A DNA stretch of 64,000 nucleotides from positions 1 through 64,000 of the forward strand of contig JAJEGN010000021.1 of the NCBI GenBank assembly GCA_022819855.1, read 5' to 3'. The position numbers were made by a program, and so were the translations under genes. Below the pieces are notes generated by a model, which was given only the letters and a program-made list of their open reading frames with translations, did no database searches and had not been told where the DNA came from. Source of the stretch: Gammaproteobacteria bacterium. GTDB lineage: Bacteria > Pseudomonadota > Gammaproteobacteria > Steroidobacterales > Rariloculaceae. Below are positions 38,303-47,217 of this stretch, piece after piece; positions within the stretch are counted from its first letter, which is position 1, and every line of letters starts with the position of its first letter.

Positions 38303-39613
38303 TTATACGGCCGCTTCAGCCTGGCCTCCGCGAAACACGAGCCTGTCCGGAGCGAACCGGCATCGGAATGTGCTTCCTTCGCCCTCGACACTGGCGATCT
38401 CGAGCACTCCGTTGTGCCGCTGCACGGCGTGCTTCACGATCGCAAGCCCGAGCCCGGTGCCTCCCATGGCTCGCGACCGGCCCGGATCGACACGGTAGAA
38501 ACGTTCGGTGATCCGCGGTATCTCTTCCGCCGGGATGCCGATACCGGTATCGGTCACTTCGAACGCGGCGCCCTGGTCGTCTGCGCGCCAGACAACGCCG
38601 ACGCTTCCTGAAGCCGGCGTGAACCGCATCGCATTGTGAACCAGGTTGAAGAAGATCGAGTGCACCTCCGTCTCGTTACCGAGCAAGGCCGCATCGGTCT
38701 CCAGGCGCAAGGACACTGCCGGATGCTCCGCAGTCGCCGAATCGAATTCCCTGGTCATGAGGCTGAGCATCGTGCAGACATCGACGAAATCGTGGCTGGC
38801 GTCGCTTTCGGCGGATTCCAGGTGCATCAGTTCCATGAGGTCACTCAGAATCCGTGTCATGCGGTTCGACTGACGCAGCATCTCGGAGATCGGCACCTGC
38901 CAGCTCTCCGGCAAGTCCTCGTCGTCGGCCAGCGTGTCGAGATAACCGCTCAACACGGTCAACGGCGAACGCAGTTCGTGCGAGGCATTGGCGACGAAAT
39001 CGCGGCGCGTCCGTTCGAGCTTGATCTCGCGAGTGACGTTGCGGACGATCGCGATCCGTTGGTCGCGTCCGTAGGGAATGATCTGCAGGGCGAGCCAGGT
39101 GGACTCAATTTTCGGTGACGGAATGGTGATGCCCTCGCCGCCGGGTTCGGCGAGATAGCTCACGAATTCCGGATGCCTGATCAGGTTGTCGATCCGGCGT
39201 CCGATGTCCGTGCGCGGATCGAGGCCGAGCAGCCAGGTCGCGGCGGGATTGAACCAGACGATCTCGTTGTCGCCATTGAGGATCACGCCGCCGTCCCTGA
39301 GCGCTCCCGTGCTCTCGCGGATTTCCCTGAGCACGCGGTGGAACTTCTTCTTGCGGTTGCGCGACTTGGTCTTGATCTTGTCGACACGGGCCAGGATCTC
39401 GGCCCAGAGTCCGCGCGTTGCGAACGGCGCGACGCGCTTGCTGCCGTCGAGCATCCGATCGAGCAGATAGATGTAACGCAGGGTGTAAGCGACGTAGAGC
39501 AGGAGCGCCGCGGTCAGCCACCAGGCGGGCGCACCGAAAACCAGACCGAGCAATGCGGCGGCGGCGAGCCAGGCAGCCAGCAAGGCGACTTGTTGCGCCC
39601 ACCTTTTCGGCAA
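38303..39613 (-). CDS. phoR: Phosphate sensor histidine kinase PhoR
   Basis: Sensor of the phosphate-starvation two-component system. The protein has two N-terminal membrane segments without a large periplasmic loop, as in PhoR. A PAS domain (about 100-200, FNPAATWLLGLDP), the HisKA motif with phospho-acceptor His212 (ANASHELRSPLTVLSGYL), and an HATPase domain (NLVHNAMRFTP, DTGIGIPAEEIPRITERFYR, GGTGLGLAIVKHAV) follow. The start is most likely TTG at 39613. It is 2 bp after the phoB stop, with AGAGAGG 7 bp upstream, giving 436 residues; TTG at 39640 is an alternative. Confidence 0.95.
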   Translation of the reverse strand: MPKRWAQQVALLAAWLAAAALLGLVFGAPAWWLTAALLLYVAYTLRYIYLLDRMLDGSKRVAPFATRGLWAEILARVDKIKTKSRNRKKKFHRVLREIRESTGALRDGGVILNGDNEIVWFNPAATWLLGLDPRTDIGRRIDNLIRHPEFVSYLAEPGGEGITIPSPKIESTWLALQIIPYGRDQRIAIVRNVTREIKLERTRRDFVANASHELRSPLTVLSGYLDTLADDEDLPESWQVPISEMLRQSNRMTRILSDLMELMHLESAESDASHDFVDVCTMLSLMTREFDSATAEHPAVSLRLETDAALLGNETEVHSIFFNLVHNAMRFTPASGSVGVVWRADDQGAAFEVTDTGIGIPAEEIPRITERFYRVDPGRSRAMGGTGLGLAIVKHAVQRHNGVLEIASVEGEGSTFRCRFAPDRLVFRGGQAEAAV

Positions 39614-39615
39614 CG

Positions 39616-40308
39616 TCAAACCTCTCTGGGAGCGAAGCAATATCCCGCGCCGCGCGCCGTGCGGATCAGCTTGTGATAAGCGAACGGCGTCAGCGCCTTG
39701 CGCAACCGCCTGATGTGCACGTCGACGGTGCGTTCCTCGACGTACACATTACCGCCCCACACGCTGTCCAGAAGCTGCGAACGACTGTAGACGCGGCCGG
39801 GATGGCGCATGAAGAATTCGAGCAGGCGGTACTCGGTGGGGCTCAATGCGATCGCAGCATCGCCGATCGTCACCTGATGACTCGCGGCGTCAAGCTTGAG
39901 TTCGCCGACCTCGAGCACTTCATCGTCCGACACGCTGCCGCGCCTGAGCGCCGCCCGGATGCGCGCGAGCAACTCGCGCTGCGAAAACGGTTTGACGATG
40001 TAGTCGTCGGCGCCGGCGTCGAGTCCCGTGACCCGATCGTCCTCGTCGGAAAGTGCCGTGACCATGATCACCGGGATCGTGCGGGTTCTGGGGTCGCGCT
40101 TGAGTTGGCGCGTGAGCTCGAGGCCGCTGACGTCAGGCAGCATCCAGTCCATCAACACCACATCGGGACATCTGTTCGCGATTGCGGTGCGCGCCTCGCG
40201 CCCGTCATCGACCGCCTGGACCTCGTATCCGGCGCGGCCCAGATTGAACGCGAGCATGTCGCGTATCGGCCGCTCGTCTTCCACCACGAGGACGGTTTTC
40301 TGGGACAT
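39616..40308 (-). CDS. phoB: Phosphate response regulator PhoB
   Basis: OmpR-family transcription factor activated by PhoR. The 230-residue protein has a receiver domain with acceptor Asp54 (VLMDWMLPDVSGLEL) and KPFSQREL, then a winged-helix DNA-binding domain (LSPTEYRLLEFFMRHPGRVY, VDVHIRRLRKAL). The ATG at 40308 (MSQKTVLVVEDE) fits the family; ATG 40317 and an earlier start at 40353 are in frame. It heads phoB-phoR-phoU-dsbB. Confidence 0.96.
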   Translation of the reverse strand: MSQKTVLVVEDERPIRDMLAFNLGRAGYEVQAVDDGREARTAIANRCPDVVLMDWMLPDVSGLELTRQLKRDPRTRTIPVIMVTALSDEDDRVTGLDAGADDYIVKPFSQRELLARIRAALRRGSVSDDEVLEVGELKLDAASHQVTIGDAAIALSPTEYRLLEFFMRHPGRVYSRSQLLDSVWGGNVYVEERTVDVHIRRLRKALTPFAYHKLIRTARGAGYCFAPREV

Positions 40309-40354
40309 CGTCTTCATCCGCCAGACTTCGGTCCCACCATTAGAGACACCCATT

Positions 40355-40372
40355 ATTACAATTTAGTGACGC
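40355..40372 (-). promoter_or_regulatory. Candidate Pho box upstream of phoB
   Basis: Minus strand GCGTCACTAAATTGTAAT resembles the Pho box (two CTGTCAT repeats with a 4-bp AT-rich spacer), matching 11 of 18 positions by eye. It lies about 47 bp before the phoB start, in a short AT-rich stretch, consistent with phoB autoregulation. Confidence 0.4.
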
Positions 40373-40398
40373 CCATGCGCGTGCTGACGCGCATGGGC

Positions 40399-41082
40399 TT
40401 ACGACGACGAGGATCGCCGCCACGCACTCTCGTCGCGAAGATAGACCGGCAGTGCCGCCACGGCGGGACTGACGCGCCCGGCCGCGCAGTCGCGCTTCGC
40501 GCGCGGCAACAGGTCGCGGGCCGTTGGCAGACAGGCGCCGTACACGGCCGCGGCCTTGGCGACGTGCGCCGAGAGTTCATCGCCATACTCCGCAAAGCCG
40601 TTGCCGACAGCGACCCAGGGCTCGTTCGTTGGACACTGCAATGTCGCGGGAGCGCCGAGCCTCTCGGGCCCTTCGCGCTCGGCCAGTCCCTCGTCGACAC
40701 GGAACAGCGCCCAGTACACCTCGCCCATCCTCGCATCGACGCAGACGAGCGAGCGCCTCGATCCATGCTCCCGCCAGGCGCGTTGCGCCGCCGCGGCCAG
40801 GCTCGAAACCGCTATGACGGGCAAGCTGCAGGACAGCGCGAGACCCTGGGCGACGGCCGCCGCGAGACGGATACCGCTGAATGAGCCCGGACCGCGCCCG
40901 AACGCGATCGCGTCGAGCGAACCGAGCGTCAACCCGGCCTCGGTGACCAGTTCCCGGACCAGCGGCAGCACGCGCTCGGACTGCTCGCGCGGCGTCGCGA
41001 TCTCCCGCTCGAAGACGGCCGTGCCGTCCAGCACCGCGAGCGAGCCCACCGCGCTTGAGGTTTCTATCGCGAGTAGCTTCAT
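40399..41082 (-). CDS. tsaB: tRNA threonylcarbamoyladenosine synthesis protein TsaB
   Basis: Scaffold partner of TsaD in forming the t6A modification at position 37 of ANN-decoding tRNAs. The 227-residue ASKHA-fold protein shows MKLLAIETSSAVGSLAVLDG, the PGSFSGIRLAAAVAQGLAL loop, and VCVDARMGEVYWALF. Its ATG overlaps the stop of the upstream YoaA-like helicase (ATGA), an order also seen in other gammaproteobacteria. Confidence 0.95.
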   Translation of the reverse strand: MKLLAIETSSAVGSLAVLDGTAVFEREIATPREQSERVLPLVRELVTEAGLTLGSLDAIAFGRGPGSFSGIRLAAAVAQGLALSCSLPVIAVSSLAAAAQRAWREHGSRRSLVCVDARMGEVYWALFRVDEGLAEREGPERLGAPATLQCPTNEPWVAVGNGFAEYGDELSAHVAKAAAVYGACLPTARDLLPRAKRDCAAGRVSPAVAALPVYLRDESAWRRSSSS

Positions 41083-43034
41083 TCGGCGTACATTGTGCTT
41101 CGTTCCACCGGGGAATTCAGCGAATCCGCAGGTTCGCGCAGCCCGGCCGCGAATTCCAGCGCGGCATCGCGATCGTCGAGCAACGGCATCGGCGGGAGGC
41201 TCTTCAGAAACACGCGTCCGTACGGCCGGGTCGCGAGTCTGGGGTCGCCGAGCACGATGAGTCCACGGTCATCGAAGTCGCGGATCAGGCGACCGGCGCC
41301 CTGTTTGAGCGCGAGCACCGCCTCGGGCAACTGAAACTCCCTGAACGGATCACCCCCGTTGCGCCGGACCGCTTCGATGCGAGCCTGGATCAACGGGTCG
41401 TTGGGCGCCTGGAACGGCAGCTTGGCGATCACGACGACGCGCAAGGCGTGACCGCGTACGTCGACGCCCTGCCAGAAGCTGTTGGTACCGAGCAGAATCG
41501 CGTTGCCCGCAGCGCGAAACTCCTCCAGTTGCTGGCTGCGCGACCCTGCGCCCTGCACCAGCACGGGCCCCGGCGCCGATTGCCGCTCGAGCCAGTCCCG
41601 CGCAAGGTTGAGCGCGCGATAGCTCGTAAACAGCAGAAACGCTCCGCCGCCCGAGGCATCGATGAGCGGCCACACGTCCTCCATGAGCGCCGCCACATGA
41701 CCCGGATCGGCGGGGTCCGGCAAACGCCGCGGCAGGTAGATCCGGCCGTTTTCCGCGTGGTCGAACGGGCTCGGCAGCGTGCTCGTCAACGCATCGTCGA
41801 CGCCGACGCGCGCGAGAAAGTGCGTGAAGTCATCACCGACGGCGAGCGTCGCCGACGTAAAGATCCATGCCGCCGCCTGATCCGCCAGGCGCTCGGCCAT
41901 GGCCGCGCCGATGTCGAGCGGGGTCCAGTGCACGGCCAGCGATCGGGGCGAGACCTCAAGCCAGCGCAGCCCGTCGCCGGGATCTTCGGCCATGACGACG
42001 TCAAGCCGCCGCGATGCTTCCGCGCAGCGTTCGCGGCAGCGTCCGAGGCCCGCGCTGGCCGACTCGACGAGTTCGAGCGCGGCGCCGGCCGCTTCCACAG
42101 CGCTTCGCAGCTCGCCAAGCACGGCCACGAGCTGTCCCGGCGCAGCTTCCCAGGCATACCGCCCCTGCATCCCGGCCGCATCGCGCCGCAGGCCGACCAA
42201 CGCGCTTGCAAGCGACGCTGACGCATCGTTCGCCTCCCGGCCGAGGCCGGCCGCGTTGCCCTCGCGCACGATGTCGCGCAGCAGGGCTTCGAGCTCGCGG
42301 CTCGCGACCGACATGCTGAAGACCCGCTGGGCGATGTCCGGAAACTGGTGCGCTTCGTCGACGACGATCACATCGGCGCCGGGCAGGAGGTCGCCGAACC
42401 CGGCTTCCTTGAGCGCGAGATCGGCGAGCAGAAGATGGTGATTGACGATGACGACCCGGGCAGCCATCGCCCTGCGCCGCGCATTCACGACGAAGCAGCG
42501 CTCGATAAACTCGCATCGACTGCCCAGGCAGTTGTCAACGGTCGACGTGATCTGACCGCGCAGCGTGTGCTCGGCAGCCAGCTCGTCGAGTTCGGCCAGG
42601 TCGCCGCTCGCGCTCGACCGCCCCCACTCCGCCAGCGTCTCGAGCGTGTCGGCCGGCACCGCCTCCCGGCCATCGAGGCGTGCAGTTTCGAATCGGTGCC
42701 AGCACAGATAATTGCTCCGGCCCTTGAGCAGCGCAATCTCGACGGGCCTTCCAAGCACGGCGCCGAGCGCCGGCAGGTCCCGGTTGAACAATTGGTCCTG
42801 CAAGGTCCGGGTGCCCGTGGAGATGATCGCGCGGCGGCCCGACAGCAGCACGGGCACGAGATACGCGTAGGTCTTGCCGATACCCGTCCCGGCTTCGAGC
42901 GCGGCGTGCCGGCCGTCGTCGATCGCCTCCCCGACAAGCTCGGCCATCTGCCGTTGCGCTGCCCGGTAGGTGTATCCGGGCAAGCGTTCCGCCAGGCGAC
43001 CGCCCGGGCCGAAGATTTCCGCAAGCAACGGCAT
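41079..43034 (-). CDS. yoaA: ATP-dependent helicase of the YoaA/DinG (XPD-like) family
   Basis: Probable 5'-3' DNA helicase with an iron-sulfur cluster, acting in repair of stalled forks. The 651-residue protein has Walker A EAGTGIGKT (about 47-55). Four cysteines suited to a [4Fe-4S] cluster lie at about residues 111, 169, 174 and 180 (YLCWHRFE, DNCLGSRCEFIERCF). The DEAH box is IVVDEAHQFPD. C-terminal helicase motifs include FLLFTSYRALN, GTNSFWQGVDVRG and GAGRLIRDFDDRG. Closest by layout to YoaA, since tsaB follows with a 4-bp overlap; DinG itself remains possible. Confidence 0.92.
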   Translation of the reverse strand: MPLLAEIFGPGGRLAERLPGYTYRAAQRQMAELVGEAIDDGRHAALEAGTGIGKTYAYLVPVLLSGRRAIISTGTRTLQDQLFNRDLPALGAVLGRPVEIALLKGRSNYLCWHRFETARLDGREAVPADTLETLAEWGRSSASGDLAELDELAAEHTLRGQITSTVDNCLGSRCEFIERCFVVNARRRAMAARVVIVNHHLLLADLALKEAGFGDLLPGADVIVVDEAHQFPDIAQRVFSMSVASRELEALLRDIVREGNAAGLGREANDASASLASALVGLRRDAAGMQGRYAWEAAPGQLVAVLGELRSAVEAAGAALELVESASAGLGRCRERCAEASRRLDVVMAEDPGDGLRWLEVSPRSLAVHWTPLDIGAAMAERLADQAAAWIFTSATLAVGDDFTHFLARVGVDDALTSTLPSPFDHAENGRIYLPRRLPDPADPGHVAALMEDVWPLIDASGGGAFLLFTSYRALNLARDWLERQSAPGPVLVQGAGSRSQQLEEFRAAGNAILLGTNSFWQGVDVRGHALRVVVIAKLPFQAPNDPLIQARIEAVRRNGGDPFREFQLPEAVLALKQGAGRLIRDFDDRGLIVLGDPRLATRPYGRVFLKSLPPMPLLDDRDAALEFAAGLREPADSLNSPVERSTMYAE

Positions 43035-43195
43035 CGCGCAACTATAGCCTGTCGCGGGACCGGAGAAGATTGCGGAATCCCCGTTCAGGCACGACTTTGA
43101 CGGGCTTGAAGTGCGTCTGCGCGCCGCTGCGCTCCCGTTGGCCGGACCGTGAATGTATACTCCACCGCTTCGACATCCCCGGTTCCCGCCTGACC

Positions 43196-44941
43196 GTGAC
43201 GACGCAACTCGAACCCCTCCAAGACTGGGTCGCCGAAATCGCCGAGCTGACCCGGCCCGACAACATCCACTGGTGCTCCGGCAGCGCGCAGGAGTACCGG
43301 CAACTCATAGAGCAGATGCTCGGCGACGGCACGCTGCTCGAACTCAACCAGCAGCACTATCCCGGCTGCTATCTGCACCGTTCGGACCCGACCGACGTCG
43401 CGCGCGTCGAGCATCTGACCTTCGTGTGCACGCAGGACCAGGAAGACGCAGGTCCGAACAACAACTGGCAGCCGCCTGAAGAAGCGAAACGCACCATGCA
43501 GGCGTGTTTCGACGGCTGCATGCGCGGGCGCACGATGTACGTGATCCCCTACTGCATGGGGCCGATCGACTCTCCATACGCGCGCTGCGGCGTCGAGATC
43601 ACGGACAGCCCATACGTTGTCGCCAACATGTACCTGATGACTCGCATGGGCGATGCCGCGCTTGCGCGCATCGAGCGCGACGGCAACTTCGTCAAGGGCC
43701 TGCACTCGACGGGCGAACTCGACCCGGAACGCCGCTACATCGTGCATTTCCCCGAAGAGCTCACGATCATGAGCTACGGTTCGGGCTACGGCGGCAACGC
43801 GCTGCTCGGCAAGAAGTGCCATGCACTTCGAATCGCGAGCTACCAGGCCCGCTCGGAAGGCTGGCTTGCCGAACACATGCTGATCGTCGGCATCCAGAAC
43901 CCGGAGGGCGAAACGCACTATCTCGCCTGCGCGTTCCCGTCCGCCTGCGGCAAGACCAACCTCGCGATGCTGATTCCCCCCGAAGGTTATGAGGGCTGGA
44001 AGGTCTGGACGCTCGGCGACGACATTGCCTGGATGCATCTGGATTCGACGGGCCAGCTTCGCGCGATCAATCCGGAAGCGGGCTACTTCGGAGTCGTGCC
44101 CGGCACGAACCGCAAGACCAATCGCAACGCTTACGACATGATCGAAGCGGACACGATTTTCACGAATGTCGGAGTCACGGCCGACAACCAGCCATGGTGG
44201 GAAGGCAAGGAAACCGGCGAACCCGTGCTTGACTGGGTCGGCAAGCCGTTCGAACAGGCCAACGGCCCGGCCGCCCATCCGAATTCGAGGTTCACGGTCT
44301 CGGCGAAACAGAACCCCTGTTACTCGGAACTGGCCGATTCGCCGGATGGCGTGCCGATCTCGGCGGTCGTCTTCGGCGGCCGACGCAGCGAACTCGCACC
44401 GCTCGTCTATCAGGCCAGGGACTGGGCGCACGGCGTCCTGATCGGCGCGGGCGTCGCGTCGGAAACCACGGCCGCGGCCATCGGGCAGGTTGGCGTCGTG
44501 CGGCGCGACCCGATGGCCATGAAACCGTTCTGCGGTTACAACTACGGCGACTACTGGGCCCACTGGCTCAGTTTCGCCAGCCGCTCCGACCGCCTGCCCG
44601 GCATCTTTCACGTCAACTGGTTCAGGCGTGACGGCGACGGCAATTTCCTGTGGCCGGGCTTCGGCGAGAACCTGCGCGTGCTGCGCTGGATCATCGAGCG
44701 TTGCGAGGACCGTGTCGGCGCCGACGAAACGCCGATTGGCTACCTGCCCCGTCCGGGCGATCTCGATGTCAGCGGGATCGACGTGTCCGAAGACACGCTG
44801 CGGCAACTGCTGAGTGTCGATTCCGGGCAGTGGCGCGTGGAAGTCGATGAGATCGGCCAGTATCTGGCAAGCTTCGGCGACCGGCTGCCGCCGGAACTCA
44901 GCAGCGAGCACGACAGGATCCGAAGGGCGCTTGAAGCCTGA
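43196..44941 (+). CDS. pckG: Phosphoenolpyruvate carboxykinase, GTP-dependent
   Basis: Converts oxaloacetate and GTP to PEP, CO2 and GDP at the entry to gluconeogenesis. Class-defining motifs of the GTP enzyme are present: AGPNNNWQPPEEA, YVIPYCMGP, the kinase loop FPSACGKTNLAML with the active-site Cys, WTLGDDIAWM, and FCGYNYGDYWAHWL. The start is probably GTG at 43196 (581 residues), because similarity starts soon after (LQDWVAEIAELTRPDNI). An open frame extends to 43070 but has no family likeness. Many gammaproteobacteria use the unrelated ATP-type PckA instead. Confidence 0.95.
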   Translation: MTTQLEPLQDWVAEIAELTRPDNIHWCSGSAQEYRQLIEQMLGDGTLLELNQQHYPGCYLHRSDPTDVARVEHLTFVCTQDQEDAGPNNNWQPPEEAKRTMQACFDGCMRGRTMYVIPYCMGPIDSPYARCGVEITDSPYVVANMYLMTRMGDAALARIERDGNFVKGLHSTGELDPERRYIVHFPEELTIMSYGSGYGGNALLGKKCHALRIASYQARSEGWLAEHMLIVGIQNPEGETHYLACAFPSACGKTNLAMLIPPEGYEGWKVWTLGDDIAWMHLDSTGQLRAINPEAGYFGVVPGTNRKTNRNAYDMIEADTIFTNVGVTADNQPWWEGKETGEPVLDWVGKPFEQANGPAAHPNSRFTVSAKQNPCYSELADSPDGVPISAVVFGGRRSELAPLVYQARDWAHGVLIGAGVASETTAAAIGQVGVVRRDPMAMKPFCGYNYGDYWAHWLSFASRSDRLPGIFHVNWFRRDGDGNFLWPGFGENLRVLRWIIERCEDRVGADETPIGYLPRPGDLDVSGIDVSEDTLRQLLSVDSGQWRVEVDEIGQYLASFGDRLPPELSSEHDRIRRALEA

Positions 44942-45052
44942 GGAGCCCTCTGAACTGCCCGGACCGCCGCCGAGCGCCGCTGCGCGAGCGGTCGTATTCC
45001 ACGGCGCCCGGCAACCGGGTCGTTCGCAGCTTTCGGACTCGCGGCGCGTTGC

Positions 45053-46081
45053 TCAGTGAGCGGCCGTTGGCCGCGCCGGCACTTCGGCGGCGCGGCCCGA
45101 GTGGCGCAGGCCTGCCGCGGGTCCGGTCTGTTGTGCGGCAAGCAGACGCCTGCACGCCTCCAGGCCCGCCTTGCCGTCGACCAACTGGCCGAGTCCTCGC
45201 CGCCAGTGCCGCGCGCCCGGCTGGTGCGCGTACAGGCCCATGAGGTGGCGCGTCATCACGCGAAGCGGCGTGGCCGCTGCAAGCTCCGATTCCACGTACT
45301 CGAGGTAAGCCTCCGCGACAGCCGCGCGGGGTTCGTGGATTCCCTCGGCGAAGATCCGCGCGTCGAGTTCGCCCATGAGCATCGGCTCGGCATAAGCGGT
45401 TCTGCCGAGCATGATGCCGTCGACATGCGCAAGCTCCCTCAGGGCGGCCGGGACGGTATCGAGACCTCCGTTCAGGACGATTTCGAGCTCCGGGAAATCG
45501 GCTTTCAATCGATGCACGCGTGCATAGTCGAGCGGCGGAATCGTGCGGTTTTCCTTTGGACTCAAGCCGCTGAGCCACGCCTTTCGCGCATGTACGAAGA
45601 GCGACCGGCAGCCGGCGTCGACGACGTGTCGGACGAACTCGCGAAGGAACGCGTAGTCGTCGCGATCGTCGACACCGGTCCGGCACTTCACCGTGACCGG
45701 GATGCCGACGGCGCTCTGCATCGCTTCGACACAGGCGGCAACGAGCGCAGGTTCGAGCATGAGCGCCACGCCGAAGCGGCCCGCCTTGACGCGTGGACTC
45801 GGACAACCGACGTTGAGGTTGATCTCGTCGTAGCCGGCCGCTTCACCGAGGCGCGCAGCGCCGGCAAGCAGTTCAGGGTCGCTTCCGCCGAGCTGCAGGG
45901 CCACCGGGTGCTCGCTGGAATCGAAACGCAGAAACCGTTCGCTATCGCCGTGAACGAGCGCAGTGGCCGTGATCATTTCGGTGTAGACCCAGGCGTTCGG
46001 CGCGATCAAGCGCAGCAGATAACGGCAATGCCTGTCCGTGCGTTCCATCATCGGCGCGACGCAGAGCTTGTGAGGCGTCAT
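45053..46081 (-). CDS. dusA: tRNA-dihydrouridine(20/20a) synthase DusA
   Basis: FMN enzyme that reduces U20/U20a in tRNA D-loops. The 342-residue protein has LCVAPMMERTDRHCRYLLRL at the N-terminus, LQLGGSDPELLAGAARL, NLNVGCPSPRVKAGRFGVAL with the catalytic Cys, FVHARKAWLSGLSPKENR, and HLMGLYAHQPGARHWRR. The ATG at 46081 overlaps the upstream ligase stop (ATGA). The C-terminal 20 residues are Ala/Pro-rich. Confidence 0.96.
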   Translation of the reverse strand: MTPHKLCVAPMMERTDRHCRYLLRLIAPNAWVYTEMITATALVHGDSERFLRFDSSEHPVALQLGGSDPELLAGAARLGEAAGYDEINLNVGCPSPRVKAGRFGVALMLEPALVAACVEAMQSAVGIPVTVKCRTGVDDRDDYAFLREFVRHVVDAGCRSLFVHARKAWLSGLSPKENRTIPPLDYARVHRLKADFPELEIVLNGGLDTVPAALRELAHVDGIMLGRTAYAEPMLMGELDARIFAEGIHEPRAAVAEAYLEYVESELAAATPLRVMTRHLMGLYAHQPGARHWRRGLGQLVDGKAGLEACRRLLAAQQTGPAAGLRHSGRAAEVPARPTAAH

Positions 46082-47217
46082 GGCACCACACCTCTGGCCG
46101 TCTCCGCGATCAGGTGATCGACGACCGCACGGTAGGCCTCGTCGCTCGACGCGCCGTCCGCGAGCGCCTGCCCGTGAACTTCGAGCTGGCGGTGCGCACT
46201 CGTGCCCCGCGCGAGTATTTTCCGCGTATGTTCGACCTGGCTCACGCAGCCGAGCGCCTCGGCGTCCTCCCGCACCAGGTCGAGCAACTCCTCGAGCAAT
46301 TGCGGGAAGGGAATGACGCGACCGCGGCCGAAGTCTATGAGTCCCCGGTCGAAGCTGTAGCGCATCGCCCGCCAGCGATTCTGGCCGCTCAGCATGGGCG
46401 AGTATTCCCGCCACCGCTGATTGTTCAGGCGTAAACGATAGAGCAGGCGCAGGATGCAGCAGACCATCGCCGCAAGACACAGTGCATCCTCGATGTCGGT
46501 GCACACGTCCATGATCCGCGCCTCGAGCGTCGGGTAGCGGCCGCTCGGCCGGATGTCCCACCAGATCTTCGTCGCGTCCTCGATCAGACCGGCCTCGACC
46601 ATGATGCTGACGAGGCGCCGGTACTCGGCATAGCTCGAGAACCGCTCGGGAAGACCGGTCCTGGGCAGCGCGTCGAAGACCGTCAGGCGATAGGATTTCA
46701 GCCCCGTGTCCTTGCCTTCCCAGAACGGCGACGAGCACGACATCGCCAGCAGATGCGGCAGGAAATAGCTGGCCTGGTTCAGCAGGTCGATGCGCAGTTC
46801 GTCGTCCTCGACGCCGACGTGCACGTGCATGCCGCAGATCAATAGCCGCTGGGCCGTCGCCTGCATCTCCTCCGACAGTGCGTCGTATCGGGAACGTTCC
46901 GTGTGCTCCTGAACGGCCCAGTCGGCGAACGGGTGCGTCGACGCCGCGATCGGCGCGAGCCCGTGCCGGTCGGCGACCTCGATCACGGACCTGCGCAGCA
47001 CAAGGAGCGCGGCCTCGACTTCATCCAGGTTCCTGCACACGCGCGTGCCGACCTCGATCTGGGATTTCAGGAACTCCGGCGTGACCTGCTGGCCCTCCGC
47101 GAGTTCGGCGCACTGCTCGAGCATCGCATCGGGCATCCTCGCCACGAGGTCCCTGCTCTCGCGGTCGACGAGCATGTACTCCTCTTCGACGCCGATCGTG
47201 AATGACGGCTCGTTCAT
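46078..47217 (-). CDS. YbdK/GCS2-type carboxylate-amine ligase
   Basis: A 379-residue member of the glutamate-cysteine ligase type 2 superfamily. Relatives (YbdK, EgtA, plant GCL) join a carboxylate to an amine using ATP; E. coli YbdK shows only weak gamma-glutamyl-cysteine ligase activity. Features: TIGVEEEYMLVDRESRDLV, EFLKSQIEVGTRVCRN, ICGMHVHVGVED, SCSSPFWEGKDTGLKSYRL and WDIRPSGRYPTLEARIMDVC. Both ends overlap neighbours by 4 bp (ATGA), so it forms a tight unit with an N-formylglutamate amidohydrolase and dusA. The real substrate is unknown. Confidence 0.9.
   Translation of the reverse strand: MNEPSFTIGVEEEYMLVDRESRDLVARMPDAMLEQCAELAEGQQVTPEFLKSQIEVGTRVCRNLDEVEAALLVLRRSVIEVADRHGLAPIAASTHPFADWAVQEHTERSRYDALSEEMQATAQRLLICGMHVHVGVEDDELRIDLLNQASYFLPHLLAMSCSSPFWEGKDTGLKSYRLTVFDALPRTGLPERFSSYAEYRRLVSIMVEAGLIEDATKIWWDIRPSGRYPTLEARIMDVCTDIEDALCLAAMVCCILRLLYRLRLNNQRWREYSPMLSGQNRWRAMRYSFDRGLIDFGRGRVIPFPQLLEELLDLVREDAEALGCVSQVEHTRKILARGTSAHRQLEVHGQALADGASSDEAYRAVVDHLIAETARGVVP

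Noticed and set aside
43138-43161. TTGGCC and TATACT as a pckG promoter
   Set aside because: The -10-like box is good, but the spacing to the -35-like box is only 12 bp.
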